Source of the DNA: JBDHRG01 sp039807445
GTDB taxonomy: Bacteria; Pseudomonadota; Gammaproteobacteria; Competibacterales; Competibacteraceae
NCBI GenBank assembly: GCA_039807445.1
Contig: JBDHRG010000007.1
Location: forward strand, 1 to 45,835
Length of the DNA: 45,835 nt
Direction of reading: 5' to 3'
Shown piece after piece: positions 1-9,923 of this stretch (the stretch's first letter is position 1; every line of letters begins with the position of its first letter). A model generated the notes under the pieces. The model was not told the DNA's origin. It saw only the letters and a list, made by a program, of their open reading frames with translations, and did no database searches. The translations under genes and the position numbers were made by a program.

Positions 1-22
1 ATGAGGGATGAGGCTACACTTG

Positions 23-77
23 TTCCCCATTCCCCATTCCCCATTCCCCATTCCCCATTCCCCATTCCCCATTCCCC
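23..77. repeat. Heptamer tandem repeat (TTCCCCA)n
   Basis: About 7.9 head-to-tail copies of TTCCCCA lie just upstream of the CBS-domain gene. The purine-rich stretch at 4-13 (AGGGATGAGG) is roughly complementary in character, so the block resembles the other GTGAGG/CCTCAC-type intergenic elements of this window. The copy number may vary between strains. No coding role is apparent, because the frame running through it is simply open. Confidence 0.9.
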
Positions 78-132
78 GCTCACCGCTACTATTGTCGGGG
101 CGGCTTTCGCTTCGGATGGAGGTAGCAGAGCG

Positions 133-561
133 ATGAAACTGAAAGATGTCCTGGGCGCCAAGGGGGCGCGCGTGGTCGCGGTGTCGGCCAAGGCGAGCGT
201 CGCCGAGGCGGTGCGAACGATGCACGCCGAAAAGGTCGGCGCGGTGCTGGTGCCCGATGCCGAGGGTTGCCCGGTCGGGATCTTCACCGAGCGCGACGTG
301 GTGCGGCTGTGCGCCGACGGCGACAGCGATTTGGCGGCGCTGCCGCTCGAGTCGCGGATGACGTGCAGCGTCGTCGTCGGGCAGCCGTCGATGCTCGTCG
401 ACGAGGCGCTGGCGCTGATGACCGAGCGCCGCTTCCGCCACCTGCCGGTGGTCGAGGACGGCCAACTGCTCGGCTTGGTGTCGATCGGCGACCTGGTCAA
501 GGCCAAGCTCGAGGAAACCGCCCAAGAAGCGCAGGCGCTGCGGGAGTACATCGCTTCGTAA
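133..561 (+). CDS. Tandem CBS-domain protein
   Basis: 142-residue protein made almost wholly of two CBS motifs (about residues 8-60 and 75-130), with the usual GIFTERDVVR and LPVVEDGQLLGLVSIGDLV strands. Such pairs form a Bateman module that binds adenine nucleotides; stand-alone versions are thought to sense energy state or regulate a partner enzyme, and the partner is not evident here. I chose ATG 133 because GGAGG at 118-122 sits about 10 nt upstream and the protein then begins MKLKDVLGAKG. The frame is open further upstream, through the heptamer repeat, but that part is low-complexity. It is cytoplasmic, with no signal peptide or membrane segment. Confidence 0.85.
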   Translation: MKLKDVLGAKGARVVAVSAKASVAEAVRTMHAEKVGAVLVPDAEGCPVGIFTERDVVRLCADGDSDLAALPLESRMTCSVVVGQPSMLVDEALALMTERRFRHLPVVEDGQLLGLVSIGDLVKAKLEETAQEAQALREYIAS

Positions 562-566
562 AAGGG

Positions 567-634
567 TGAGGCGTGAGGAGCGAGGGGCGCGATCGGCTAT
601 CATCAGCCCCTTCTCCTCACCCCACACTCCTCAC
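567..634. repeat. Imperfect inverted repeat, GTGAGG family
   Basis: GTGAGGCGTGAGGAG at the left is followed after about 20 nt by CTCCTCACCCCACACTCC and TCAC at the right, so the transcript could fold into a long hairpin. It fills the gap between the CBS gene and the next gene up to its start codon. Similar elements occur at 3832-3903 and, in variant form, at other gene borders of this window. Confidence 0.6.
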
Positions 635-1081
635 ATGAGCGGAAGCGAATTGCCTTTCTGGCGCGCCAGGCGCCTCGACCAGATGACGCGCCCCGAGTGG
701 GAGTCGCTGTGCGACGGCTGCGGGCGCTGCTGCCTGCACAAGCTCGAAGACGAAGACACCGGCGAGGTGCACCACACCAACGTCGCCTGCCGGCTGCTCG
801 ACCCCGACACCTGCCGCTGCCGCCGCTACGCGACGCGCAAGCGCTGGGTGCCGGATTGCGTCGCACTGAAGCCGGCCGACATCGCACGCTTCGGCTGGCT
901 GCCGAGCACCTGCGCCTACCGCCTGCTGGCCGAGGGCAAGGACCTGCCCGAGTGGCACCCCCTGCTCAGCGGCGACCCCGAATCGGTGCACCGCGCCGGC
1001 GTCTCGGTGCGCGGGCGGGTCATCCCCGAGCAGCGCGCCGGCGATCTCGAAAACCACATCGTCGAAGGATGGTTTGCTTGA
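635..1081 (+). CDS. YcgN-like (UPF0260) cysteine-cluster protein
   Basis: 148-residue protein of the YcgN/UPF0260 family, a relative of the YkgJ-type cysteine cluster proteins. The cysteine pattern is plain: CDGCGRCC near residue 24, then CRLLDPDTCRC and a later C in the VPDCVAL segment, which suggests a bound metal or Fe-S cluster. The molecular role of the family is not established. Its length agrees with E. coli YcgN (about 150 residues). ATG 635 gives MSGSELPFWRARRL, the usual family beginning. The TGA stop overlaps the ATG of the next gene by one base, so the two are translationally coupled. Confidence 0.85.
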   Translation: MSGSELPFWRARRLDQMTRPEWESLCDGCGRCCLHKLEDEDTGEVHHTNVACRLLDPDTCRCRRYATRKRWVPDCVALKPADIARFGWLPSTCAYRLLAEGKDLPEWHPLLSGDPESVHRAGVSVRGRVIPEQRAGDLENHIVEGWFA

Positions 1082-1773
1082 TGAAGATCCGCTGCTTCAC
1101 GGTCGGCCTGTTCCAGGTCAACAGCTGGCTGATCGAAGACCCGGCGACCGGCGCCTGTGCGCTGGTCGACACCGGCGAAGGCGCCGAGGTCGCCGAGAGG
1201 CTGGCGGCGCTCGAGCCGCTGCCGGACCTGCGCGCGATCCTGCTGACGCACGCACACTTCGACCACGCCGGCGGGCTGGTGCCGCTGCAGGCGCGCTTCC
1301 CCGAAGCGACCACGTACCTGCCGGCGCTCGAGCGGCCGATGTTCGAGGCGCTTCCCCGGCAGGGCGAGCTGTTCGGCATGCCGCAGCTGAGTCGGCCGTG
1401 CGGGCGCATCGACGTCGAGGTGCGCGACGGCGACCGCATCGGCGTCGGCGAGCTGGAATTCCGCTTCGTCTCGACGCCGGGGCACACGCCGGGGCAGGGC
1501 TGCTACTGCACCGATGGCGACATCTTCGTCGGCGACACGCTGTTCGCCGGCTCGGTCGGACGCACCGACTTTCCGATGAGCGACCACGCGCTGGCGCAGC
1601 GCAGCCTGATGCGGCTGCTCGAGCTGCCGGGCCACTTGCGCGTGCACAGCGGCCACGGCCCCGACACGACGCTCGCCGATGAACTGGCGTCCAACCCCTT
1701 CCTCGCCCACGTCCGCGCCGCCCGCGGCCTGTCCGAACCGCGCGGGCGGTTCGGCAGCCTGAGGTGGGGGTGA
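1081..1773 (+). CDS. Metallo-beta-lactamase-fold hydrolase (GloB-like)
   Basis: 230-residue MBL-fold hydrolase. The metal site is visible: THAHFDHAGG (HxHxDH) around residues 57-66, then STPGHTPGQ with a metal histidine, the GDTLFAGSVGRTDF segment with the bridging Asp, and SGHGPDTT near the end. This signature fits the glyoxalase-II-like/YcbL subgroup, which hydrolyses thioesters such as S-lactoylglutathione; the actual substrate cannot be read from the sequence. Translation is coupled to the YcgN-like gene (1-nt overlap), and transcription ends at the bidirectional terminator at 1783-1810. Confidence 0.85.
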   Translation: MKIRCFTVGLFQVNSWLIEDPATGACALVDTGEGAEVAERLAALEPLPDLRAILLTHAHFDHAGGLVPLQARFPEATTYLPALERPMFEALPRQGELFGMPQLSRPCGRIDVEVRDGDRIGVGELEFRFVSTPGHTPGQGCYCTDGDIFVGDTLFAGSVGRTDFPMSDHALAQRSLMRLLELPGHLRVHSGHGPDTTLADELASNPFLAHVRAARGLSEPRGRFGSLRWG

Positions 1774-1782
1774 GCGGGCAAC

Positions 1783-1810
1783 AAAAAAGCCGGGCAGCGC
1801 CCGGCTTTTT
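1783..1810. terminator. Bidirectional intrinsic terminator
   Basis: A GCCGGGC/GCCCGGC stem with a short AGC-type loop is flanked by A6 on the left and T5 on the right. It therefore works for the MBL gene on the plus strand and for rpsT on the minus strand, which converge here. Confidence 0.93.
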
Positions 1811-1826
1811 CGGTGTCCGATCGCGC

Positions 1827-2093
1827 TCAGGCGGCCAGCGCCTTGATGCGGGCGCTCAGGCGGCTCTTGCTGCGCGCGGCCTTGTTGGCGTGGATGATGC
1901 CCTTGCGCGCGTTGCGGTCCAGCATCGACGAAGCGGCCTTGAACGCTTCCTGGGCCGCGGCCTTGTCACCGGCGCGGATCGCGGCGAGAACCTTCTTGAC
2001 GTAGGTGCGCATCGTCGAGCGCAGGCTGGCATTGTGCTGACGGTTCTTCTCAGCCTGGCGGACGCGCTTCTTGGCTTGAGCGGTGTTGGCCAA
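1827..2093 (-). CDS. rpsT: 30S ribosomal protein S20
   Basis: 88-residue, Lys/Arg/Ala-rich S20 beginning ANTAQAKKRVRQAEKNRQHN after the initiator and ending RLSARIKALAA, full length for the family. It binds 16S rRNA early in 30S assembly. The only start giving the conserved N-terminus is TTG 2093, preceded by AGAGGAGC; E. coli rpsT also uses a UUG start, tied to autoregulation of its translation. The gene stands alone on the minus strand between the MBL gene and murJ, with a hairpin in its leader (2121-2142) and a shared terminator downstream. Confidence 0.97.
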   Translation of the reverse strand: MANTAQAKKRVRQAEKNRQHNASLRSTMRTYVKKVLAAIRAGDKAAAQEAFKAASSMLDRNARKGIIHANKAARSKSRLSARIKALAA

Positions 2094-2120
2094 CGTCGGG
2101 CTCCTCTGGATGTCCTGAGC

Positions 2121-2142
2121 GCTGCCCGCGGATCGCGGCAGC
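2121..2142 (-). promoter_or_regulatory. Hairpin in the rpsT 5' leader
   Basis: GCTGCCCGCG-GAT-CGCGGCAGC forms a near-perfect stem (one bulged C) about 28 nt upstream of the TTG start of rpsT. Such a leader structure could take part in S20 autoregulation or RNA stability. The structure is read directly from the sequence; the function is inferred. Confidence 0.45.
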
Positions 2143-2286
2143 ATTACCATTCGAAAAAGGCGAGCAGTATTCACAGCTTGCCGGAGGCTGTCAATCCCTC
2201 GCCCCTCGCCCCTCGCTCTCTCAGCGGTTCACGCTTGGCGCCGCACCCCGTAAGATGCCGGCCCCGCCCCACGCCTCTTGCCCATC

Positions 2287-3825
<1,539 letters not shown>

Positions 3826-3831
3826 TTTGGG

Positions 3832-3903
3832 GTGAGGGGTAAGGACGAGTCACTCTGCCGAGCGTCTTTTCCCCCTCACTCCTCACCCTTGACTCCTCAC
3901 CGA
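3832..3903. repeat. Imperfect inverted repeat, GTGAGG family
   Basis: GGGTGAGGGGTAAGGACGAG on the left is answered by CCCCCTCACTCCTCACCC and a second CTCCTCACC on the right. It is similar in sequence and layout to the element at 567-634. It lies between murJ and the ribF promoter and contains no open frame of note. Confidence 0.6.
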
Positions 3904-3905
3904 GC

Positions 3906-3933
3906 ATGACATCGGCGCTGCGCTCCTTATAAT
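3906..3933 (+). promoter_or_regulatory. Sigma-70 promoter of ribF-ileS-lspA-ispH
   Basis: ATGACA at 3906-3911 and a consensus TATAAT at 3928-3933 are separated by 16 nt. It lies 51 nt upstream of the ribF start and is the clear candidate for driving the ribF-ileS-lspA(-ispH) operon. Confidence 0.65.
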
Positions 3934-3983
3934 CCCCGCTTTACGTTCGGCGCGGCTCCCGCGCCGCAGGGCGATCCGGACGC

Positions 3984-4925
3984 ATGGAACTGATTCGCGG
4001 CTTGCACAACCTTCGTCCGCAGCACCGCGGCTGCGTGGCGACCATCGGCAACTTCGACGGCGTGCACCTCGGCCACCAGGCCATCTTGCGCCAACTGGCC
4101 GCGCGCGGGCGCGAGCTCGGCCGACCGAGCCTGGTGATGACCTTCGAGCCGCACCCGCAGGAGTTCTTCGCCCGCGAGACCAAGCCGGCGCGTCTGGCGC
4201 GGCTGCGCGAAAAGCTCGCCGCGCTGGCCGAGGCCGGCGTCGACCGCGTGCTGGTGGCGCGCTTCGACGCGCGCCTGGCGGCGATGAGCGCCGAAGACTT
4301 CATCGGCGATCTCTTGGTCGCGAAGCTCGGCGTCGAATACCTGGTGATCGGCGACGATTTCCGCTTCGGCAAGGGCCGCGCCGGCGACTTCGGGCTGCTC
4401 GAGCGCGCCGGCGCCGCCTGCGGCTTCGAGGTCGCGCACACGCCGACCTTCGTCGTCGACGGCGCGCGCGTCTCGAGCACGCGGGTGCGCGAGGTACTGG
4501 CCGACGGCGAACTCGCGCTCGCCGCGCGCCTGCTGGGCCGCCCGTATGCGGTGCACGGGCGTGTCGCGCACGGCGACAAGCGTGGCCGCACGATCGGCTT
4601 CCCGACCGCCAACGTCCACCTGCACCGCGAGGTGACGCCGCTGTCGGGCGTGTACGCGGTGCGGCTGCTCGGGGCGGCGCCCGCGCCGCTGGCCGGGGTC
4701 GCCAACCTCGGCCAGCGGCCGACCGTGGGCGGCACGCGCAACCAGCTCGAGGTGCACCTGTTCGACTTTTGCGGCGATCTCTACGGCCGCGCGGTGCGGG
4801 TGGAGTTCTGCGCGCGGCTGCGCGAAGAGCGCCGCTTCGGATCGCTCGAGGCGCTGAAGGCGCAGATCGACGCCGATGCCCGGCAGGCGCGCGCCTTCTT
4901 CGCCGCGCAGCCGGACTCGACCTAG
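3984..4925 (+). CDS. ribF: Bifunctional riboflavin kinase/FAD synthetase
   Basis: 313 residues. The N-terminal FMN adenylyltransferase domain carries GNFDGVHLGHQAIL (HxGH nucleotidyltransferase motif) near residue 22 and the SSTRVREVL segment near residue 165. The C-terminal riboflavin kinase domain has GFPTANVHLH and SGVYAVRLLG. It converts riboflavin to FMN and then to FAD. The start at ATG 3984 gives MELIRGLHNLRPQHRG, the common beginning. It is the first gene of a ribF-ileS-lspA cluster; a GC-rich imperfect hairpin lies in the 101-nt gap before ileS. Confidence 0.96.
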   Translation: MELIRGLHNLRPQHRGCVATIGNFDGVHLGHQAILRQLAARGRELGRPSLVMTFEPHPQEFFARETKPARLARLREKLAALAEAGVDRVLVARFDARLAAMSAEDFIGDLLVAKLGVEYLVIGDDFRFGKGRAGDFGLLERAGAACGFEVAHTPTFVVDGARVSSTRVREVLADGELALAARLLGRPYAVHGRVAHGDKRGRTIGFPTANVHLHREVTPLSGVYAVRLLGAAPAPLAGVANLGQRPTVGGTRNQLEVHLFDFCGDLYGRAVRVEFCARLREERRFGSLEALKAQIDADARQARAFFAAQPDST

Positions 4926-5026
4926 CCTGGCGATACCGTACCGTTCGCTCCGGCCCGTGGCGCGCGAGCGGTGCCTTTTGGATCTGCGTCCACCGCGGCG
5001 AGCGCGGTGACCACCGAGGCTGAAAC

Positions 5027-7864
5027 GTGGCTGACTACAAGGACACCCTGAATCTCCCGGCGACCGAGTTCCCGATGAAGGGCAACCTGCCCGCGCGCGA
5101 GCCCGAGCAGCTCGCGCGCTGGGACGCGGCCGAGCTCTATGCGCGCCAGCGCCGGATCTTCGCCGGCCGACCCAAGTTCGTGCTGCACGACGGCCCGCCG
5201 TACGCCAACGGCGACATCCACATCGGCCACGCCGTCAACAAGGTGCTGAAGGACATCATCGTCAAGTCGCGCTCGCTGAGCGGCTTCGACGCCCCCTACG
5301 TGCCGGGCTGGGACTGCCACGGCCTGCCGATCGAGCACGCGGTCGAGAAGAAGATCGGCAAGGTCGGCGTCAAGGTCGACGCGCGCATCTTCCGCACCGA
5401 ATGCCGCAAGTTCGCCGCCTCGCAGGTCGACCGGCAGCGCACCGACTTCAAGCGCCTCGGCGTGTTCGGTGACTGGGGCGTGCCCTACCTGACGATGGCG
5501 TACAGGACCGAGGCCGACACCGTCCGCTCGCTCGGCCGCATCATCGCCAACGGCCACCTCCTGCGCGGCTCCAAGCCGGTGCACTGGTGCATCGACTGCG
5601 GCTCGGCGCTGGCCGAGGCCGAGGTCGAGTACGAGGACAAGGATTCGCTGGCGATCGACGTGCGCTTCGCGGTGGTCGACGAGGCGGCGCTGCTGGGGCG
5701 GCTGAAGCACGTCAACGGCGCCGAGGGCAAGGGGCCGCTGTCGGTGGTGATCTGGACCACCACGCCGTGGACGCTGCCGGCCAACCGCGCCGTCACGCTG
5801 AACCCCGAGTTCGACTACGTCGTCGTCCAGGCCGAGACCGCGCAGGGCGTCGAGCGGCTGCTGCTCGCCGACGGCCTGCTGAAGGAGGCGATGGGGCGCT
5901 GGGGTGTCGACAGGTACCAGGTGCTGGCCTACGGCAAGGGCGCCGAGCTCGATCGGCTGACGCTGCGCCACCCGTTCTACGAGCGCGAAGTGCCGCTGAT
6001 CCTCGGCGACCACGTCACGCTCGACGCCGGCACCGGCTGCGTGCACACCGCCCCGGCGCACGGCCAGGACGACTACGTCGTCGGCGCGCGCTACGGGCTG
6101 CGGGTCGACGACAACCCGGTCGGCCCCGACGGCAGGTTCCTGCCCGACACGCCGCTGTTCGCCGGGCTGCACGTCGCCGCCAGCGGCGAGCGCATCCTCG
6201 ACGAGCTCAAGGGCCGCGGCGCGTTGCTGCACACCGCCAAGCTCAGGCACAGCTACCCGCACTGCTGGCGCCACAAGACGCCGATCATCTTCCGCGCCAC
6301 GCCGCAGTGGTTCATCAGCATGGACCAGGCCGGGCTGCGCGCGCGCGCGATGATCGAGATCGGCAAGCTCGCCTTCACCCCCGAATGGGGACGGCCGCGG
6401 CTCGAGGGCATGGTCGGCAACCGCCCCGACTGGTGCATCTCGCGCCAGCGCTACTGGGGCACGCCGCTGGTGCTGTTCATCCACAAGCGCAGCGGCGAGC
6501 TGCACCCGCGCTGGCACGAGCTGATGGAGCAGGTGGCGCAGCGCATCGAGCGCGACGGCATCGACGCCTGGTTCGAGCTCGACGCCGCCGAGCTGCTCGG
6601 GGCGGACGCCGCCGACTACGACAAGGCGCCCGACACGCTCGACGTCTGGTACGACTCGGGCACCACGCACTTCTCGGTGCTCGAGAACCGCCCGGAGCTG
6701 GCCTTCCCGGCCGACCTGTACCTGGAGGGCTCGGACCAGCACCGCGGCTGGTTCCAGTCCTCGCTGCTGGCCTCGGTGGCGATGCGCGGCGTGGCGCCGT
6801 ACAAGGGCCTCTTGACGCACGGCTTCACCGTCGACGCGCAGGGCCGCAAGATGTCGAAGTCGGTCGGCAACGTGATCGCGCCGCAGGAGGTGATCAAGGA
6901 GCTCGGCGCCGATGTGCTGCGGCTGTGGGTCGCGTCGACCGACTACCGCGGCGAGATGGCGGTGTCGAAGGAAATCCTGCGGCGCATGTCGGATTCGTAC
7001 CGCCGCATCCGCAACACCGCGCGCTTCCTGCTCGCCAACCTGAGCGGCTTCGACCCGGCGCGCGACGCGCTGGCGCCCGAGGCGATGCTGCCGCTCGACC
7101 GCTGGGTGGTCGACCGCACGCTGCGGCTGCAGAACGAGATCCGCGACGCCTACGACGAGTACCTGTTCCACGTCATCTACCAGAAAGTCCACAACTTCTG
7201 CTCGGTCGACCTCGGCAGCTTCTACCTCGACGTCATCAAGGACCGCCAGTACACCGCGGCGTACAACAGCCGCGCGCGCCGCTCGGCGCAGACCGCGCTG
7301 TACCACGTGCTCGAGGCGCTGGTGCGCTGGGTGGCGCCGATCCTGTCGTTCACCGCCGAAGAGATCTGGGCCCACATGCCCGGCGGCGGGCGCAGCGAAT
7401 CGGTGTTCTTCGAGACCTGGTACGAGGGCCTGTTCGGCCTGGCCGAGGACGACGCCTTCGGCGCCGCCTACTGGGACCGCCTGATCGAGGTGCGCGCCGC
7501 GGTGGCCAAGGAGCTCGAGAAGCTGCGCGTCGCCGGCGGCATCGGCGCCTCGCTCGCCGCCGAGGTCGACCTGTACTGCGACGGTCCGCTGCTCGAGGAC
7601 CTGGGCCGGCTCGAGGACGAGCTGCGCTTCGTGCTGATCACCTCCTACGCGCGCGTGCATCCGCTGTACGCGCGCCCCGACCACGCCGAGGATGCGCTCG
7701 AGGGTCGGCTCGCGATCGCGGTCGCGCCCTGCGGCTACACCAAGTGCGTGCGCTGCTGGCACTACCGCCACGACGTCGGCGTCGCCGCGCACCACCCCGA
7801 GCTGTGCGGCCGCTGCGTCGAGAACGTCGAGCAGCCCGAGGGCGAGGCGCGGCGCTTCGCGTGA
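5027..7864 (+). CDS. ileS: Isoleucyl-tRNA synthetase
   Basis: 945-residue class I synthetase. PYANGDIHIGHAVNKVLKD carries the HIGH motif near residue 65, KMSKSVGN lies near residue 607, and the C-terminal zinc finger (CVRCWHYR with a later CGRC) falls around residues 905-930. It charges tRNA-Ile and edits valine through the CP1 domain (WTTTPWTLPAN). The start codon is GTG 5027, after GAGGC, giving MADYKDTLNLPATEFPMKG. Full length for the bacterial form. It lies between ribF and lspA. Confidence 0.97.
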   Translation: MADYKDTLNLPATEFPMKGNLPAREPEQLARWDAAELYARQRRIFAGRPKFVLHDGPPYANGDIHIGHAVNKVLKDIIVKSRSLSGFDAPYVPGWDCHGLPIEHAVEKKIGKVGVKVDARIFRTECRKFAASQVDRQRTDFKRLGVFGDWGVPYLTMAYRTEADTVRSLGRIIANGHLLRGSKPVHWCIDCGSALAEAEVEYEDKDSLAIDVRFAVVDEAALLGRLKHVNGAEGKGPLSVVIWTTTPWTLPANRAVTLNPEFDYVVVQAETAQGVERLLLADGLLKEAMGRWGVDRYQVLAYGKGAELDRLTLRHPFYEREVPLILGDHVTLDAGTGCVHTAPAHGQDDYVVGARYGLRVDDNPVGPDGRFLPDTPLFAGLHVAASGERILDELKGRGALLHTAKLRHSYPHCWRHKTPIIFRATPQWFISMDQAGLRARAMIEIGKLAFTPEWGRPRLEGMVGNRPDWCISRQRYWGTPLVLFIHKRSGELHPRWHELMEQVAQRIERDGIDAWFELDAAELLGADAADYDKAPDTLDVWYDSGTTHFSVLENRPELAFPADLYLEGSDQHRGWFQSSLLASVAMRGVAPYKGLLTHGFTVDAQGRKMSKSVGNVIAPQEVIKELGADVLRLWVASTDYRGEMAVSKEILRRMSDSYRRIRNTARFLLANLSGFDPARDALAPEAMLPLDRWVVDRTLRLQNEIRDAYDEYLFHVIYQKVHNFCSVDLGSFYLDVIKDRQYTAAYNSRARRSAQTALYHVLEALVRWVAPILSFTAEEIWAHMPGGGRSESVFFETWYEGLFGLAEDDAFGAAYWDRLIEVRAAVAKELEKLRVAGGIGASLAAEVDLYCDGPLLEDLGRLEDELRFVLITSYARVHPLYARPDHAEDALEGRLAIAVAPCGYTKCVRCWHYRHDVGVAAHHPELCGRCVENVEQPEGEARRFA

Positions 7865-7937
7865 TTGGCTGTCCGTTGCATCGACCGACTCCTTCCCCCG
7901 TCAAGGGGGAGGGAGCTTCCGTGATGGGGTCCCCCGA

Positions 7938-8423
7938 ATGCTGAAGTGGTTGTGGCTGAGCCTCGCGATCGTGGTGGTCGACCAGGCCACCAAGTGGGCG
8001 GCCGAAGCCTGGCTGGTGCTGCACCAGCCGGTGCCGGTGCTGCCCTCGTTCAACCTGTTCCTGGCCTACAACACCGGCGCGGCGTTCAGCTTCCTGGCCG
8101 GTGCCGGCGGCTGGCAGCGCTGGTTCTTCCTGCTGCTGGCCGGCGGCATCAGCGTCGCGCTGGTGGTGTGGCTGAAGCGCCTGCAGGTGCACGAGACGCG
8201 CCTCGCCGTGGCGCTGGCGCTGGTGCTCGGCGGCGCGCTCGGCAACCTGATCGACCGCGCCTTCTACGGCCATGTGATCGACTTCATCGATCTGTACCTC
8301 GGCGACTGGCACTGGCCGGCGTTCAACGTCGCCGACATCGGCATCAGCTGCGGCGCGGTGCTGCTGGCGCTCGACAGCTTCATGCCGAAAGGCGCGGGGC
8401 GCGAGGCCGCGAGAAAGGATTGA
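7938..8423 (+). CDS. lspA: Lipoprotein signal peptidase (SPase II)
   Basis: 161-residue inner-membrane aspartic protease with four hydrophobic helices. The catalytic Asp motifs are visible: GNLIDRAFYGHVIDFID and FNVADIGIS. It cleaves the signal peptide of diacylglyceryl prolipoproteins. ATG 7938 gives MLKWLWLSLAIVVVDQATKW, the standard N-terminus. The gap after ileS (7865-7937) holds a short CTCCTTCCCCC/GGGGGAGGGAG inverted repeat. The fkpB gene found between lspA and ispH in E. coli is absent here. Confidence 0.95.
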   Translation: MLKWLWLSLAIVVVDQATKWAAEAWLVLHQPVPVLPSFNLFLAYNTGAAFSFLAGAGGWQRWFFLLLAGGISVALVVWLKRLQVHETRLAVALALVLGGALGNLIDRAFYGHVIDFIDLYLGDWHWPAFNVADIGISCGAVLLALDSFMPKGAGREAARKD

Positions 8424-8514
8424 TTCGCAAGGCACGAAGGGCGGGGCTCGGGGCCCGAGATGTGTAAAATATCCCGACTCGCACCTGGTGCCTCGCCCCC
8501 CGGACCTTGACAGC

Positions 8515-9450
8515 ATGCACATCCAGCTCGCCAACCCCCGCGGCTTCTGCGCCGGCGTCGACCGCGCGATCGAGATCGTCGAGCGCGCGCTCGAACTGTT
8601 CGGCGCGCCGATCTACGTCCGCCACGAGATCGTCCACAACCGCTACATCTGCGACAAGCTGCGCGCCGAAGGCGCGGTGTTCATCGAAGACCTGGCCGAC
8701 GTGCCCGACGGTGCGACGCTGATCTTCAGCGCCCACGGCGTCTCGCGCGCGATCCACGCCGAGGCCGCGCGCCGCGGCCTCGAGGTGTTCGACGCCACCT
8801 GCCCGCTGGTGACCAAGGTGCACATGGAGGTGGTGCGCCACGCCAAGCAGGGCACCGAGGTGATCCTGATCGGCCACGCCGGCCACCCCGAGGTCGAAGG
8901 CACGATGGGGCACTACGATGAAGCCTGCGGCGGCCGCATCCACCTGGTCGAGACCCCCGAGGACGTGGCCCACCTCGAAGTCCGCGACCCCGGCAACCTG
9001 GCTTACGTCACCCAGACCACGCTGTCGGTCGACGACACCCAGAGCGTGATCGAGGCGCTGGGGCGGCGCTTCCCGCACATCAACGGCCCGCGCAAGGACG
9101 ACATCTGCTACGCCACGCAGAACCGCCAGGACGCCGTCAAGCGCCTCGCCGCCGACTGCGACCTGGTGCTGGTGGTCGGCTCGCCGAACAGCTCCAACTC
9201 CAACCGCCTGCGCGAGATCTCCGAGAAGATGGGCGTGCCGGCCTACCTGATCGACAGCGCCGACGACATCGAGCCGACCTGGGTCGAGGGCAAGGCACGC
9301 ATCGGCGTCACCGCCGGCGCCTCGGCGCCGGAGATCCTGGTGCGGCAGGTGCTGGCACGCCTGGGCGAATGGGGCGCCGCGGTGCTGCCCGAGGCGCGCG
9401 GCGTCGAAGAGCACATCGTGTTCGCGCTGCCGCGGGAGCTGCGGGCGTAA
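8515..9450 (+). CDS. ispH: 4-hydroxy-3-methylbut-2-enyl diphosphate reductase
   Basis: 311-residue IspH (LytB), the last enzyme of the MEP isoprenoid pathway. The three [4Fe-4S] cysteines are seen in NPRGFCAGVDRAIE, FDATCPLVTKVH and DDICYATQNRQ. The GSPNSSNSNRL substrate loop is also present. ATG 8515 gives MHIQLANPRGFCAGVD; an in-frame GTG at 8488 would add nine non-conserved residues. A possible -10 box TAAAAT lies at 8465-8470 without a convincing -35, so the gene may be read both from the ribF promoter and on its own. It converges with the pilin operon. Confidence 0.96.
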   Translation: MHIQLANPRGFCAGVDRAIEIVERALELFGAPIYVRHEIVHNRYICDKLRAEGAVFIEDLADVPDGATLIFSAHGVSRAIHAEAARRGLEVFDATCPLVTKVHMEVVRHAKQGTEVILIGHAGHPEVEGTMGHYDEACGGRIHLVETPEDVAHLEVRDPGNLAYVTQTTLSVDDTQSVIEALGRRFPHINGPRKDDICYATQNRQDAVKRLAADCDLVLVVGSPNSSNSNRLREISEKMGVPAYLIDSADDIEPTWVEGKARIGVTAGASAPEILVRQVLARLGEWGAAVLPEARGVEEHIVFALPRELRA

Positions 9451-9464
9451 GCGACGGCGGCTGC

Positions 9465-9923
9465 TTACTGCCCCCAGCAAGTGGCTGCCGTCTGCCCCGC
9501 TGCAGCGTTGCGGACGCCGCGCGTGCCTGTCTGATTTATCGTCAGCGTGCCACACGGATCGCCGGTCTGGGCGTTGGCCGGCAGTGCCTCGATTTCGAAA
9601 GTCTGCCTGGCCAAGGTCCCTTGGCGGAAGCGCAATGTATAGGTAGCCATTCCACCCTCACGGGGAAGCTGTGCGAAGGGTAAGGTGATGGCCGGCGAGT
9701 CATCGGCAGTGCCGGTTCGGTCGTAGCGAAAGACGGTCGAGTAGTTGCGCTCCATGAACCCCGCCAGCTCCAGCAGCGCCGTCTTCGCGTCCGCCCGTCG
9801 CGCCTTGCGTACGCTGTCCTGGTAGCTCGGATAGGCGACCGCGGCGAGGATGGCGACGATCGCCACCGCGATCATCAGCTCGGTCAGCGTGAAGCCTGCT
9901 GCGGACCGTGCCGGCGCGCTCAC
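9465..9923 (-). CDS. pilE: Type IV minor pilin PilE
   Basis: 152-residue prepilin. A short leader ends in AAG before the mature FTLTELMIAVAIVAILAAVA helix, with Glu at mature position 5 and a PilD peptidase site. Two C-terminal cysteines (GDPCGTL and ATCWGQ) form the expected D-loop. The start is probably GTG 9923, which overlaps the pilY1 stop (GTGA) and has GAGGAG six bases upstream; an in-frame ATG at 9947 would lie inside pilY1. It is the last gene of the fimT-pilV-W-X-Y1-E operon, as in Pseudomonas and many betaproteobacteria. Minor pilins prime pilus assembly in the inner membrane. Confidence 0.85.
   Translation of the reverse strand: MSAPARSAAGFTLTELMIAVAIVAILAAVAYPSYQDSVRKARRADAKTALLELAGFMERNYSTVFRYDRTGTADDSPAITLPFAQLPREGGMATYTLRFRQGTLARQTFEIEALPANAQTGDPCGTLTINQTGTRGVRNAAAGQTAATCWGQ

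Noticed and set aside
4922..7795. Very long open frame antisense to ileS (and similar long antisense frames at 18994-21732, 26284-29526 and 38450-41254)
   Set aside because: In DNA this GC-rich, frames opposite real genes stay open by codon bias. Their translations are Arg/Ala/Val/Gln-rich low-complexity with no motifs, while the opposite strand carries well-known enzymes.
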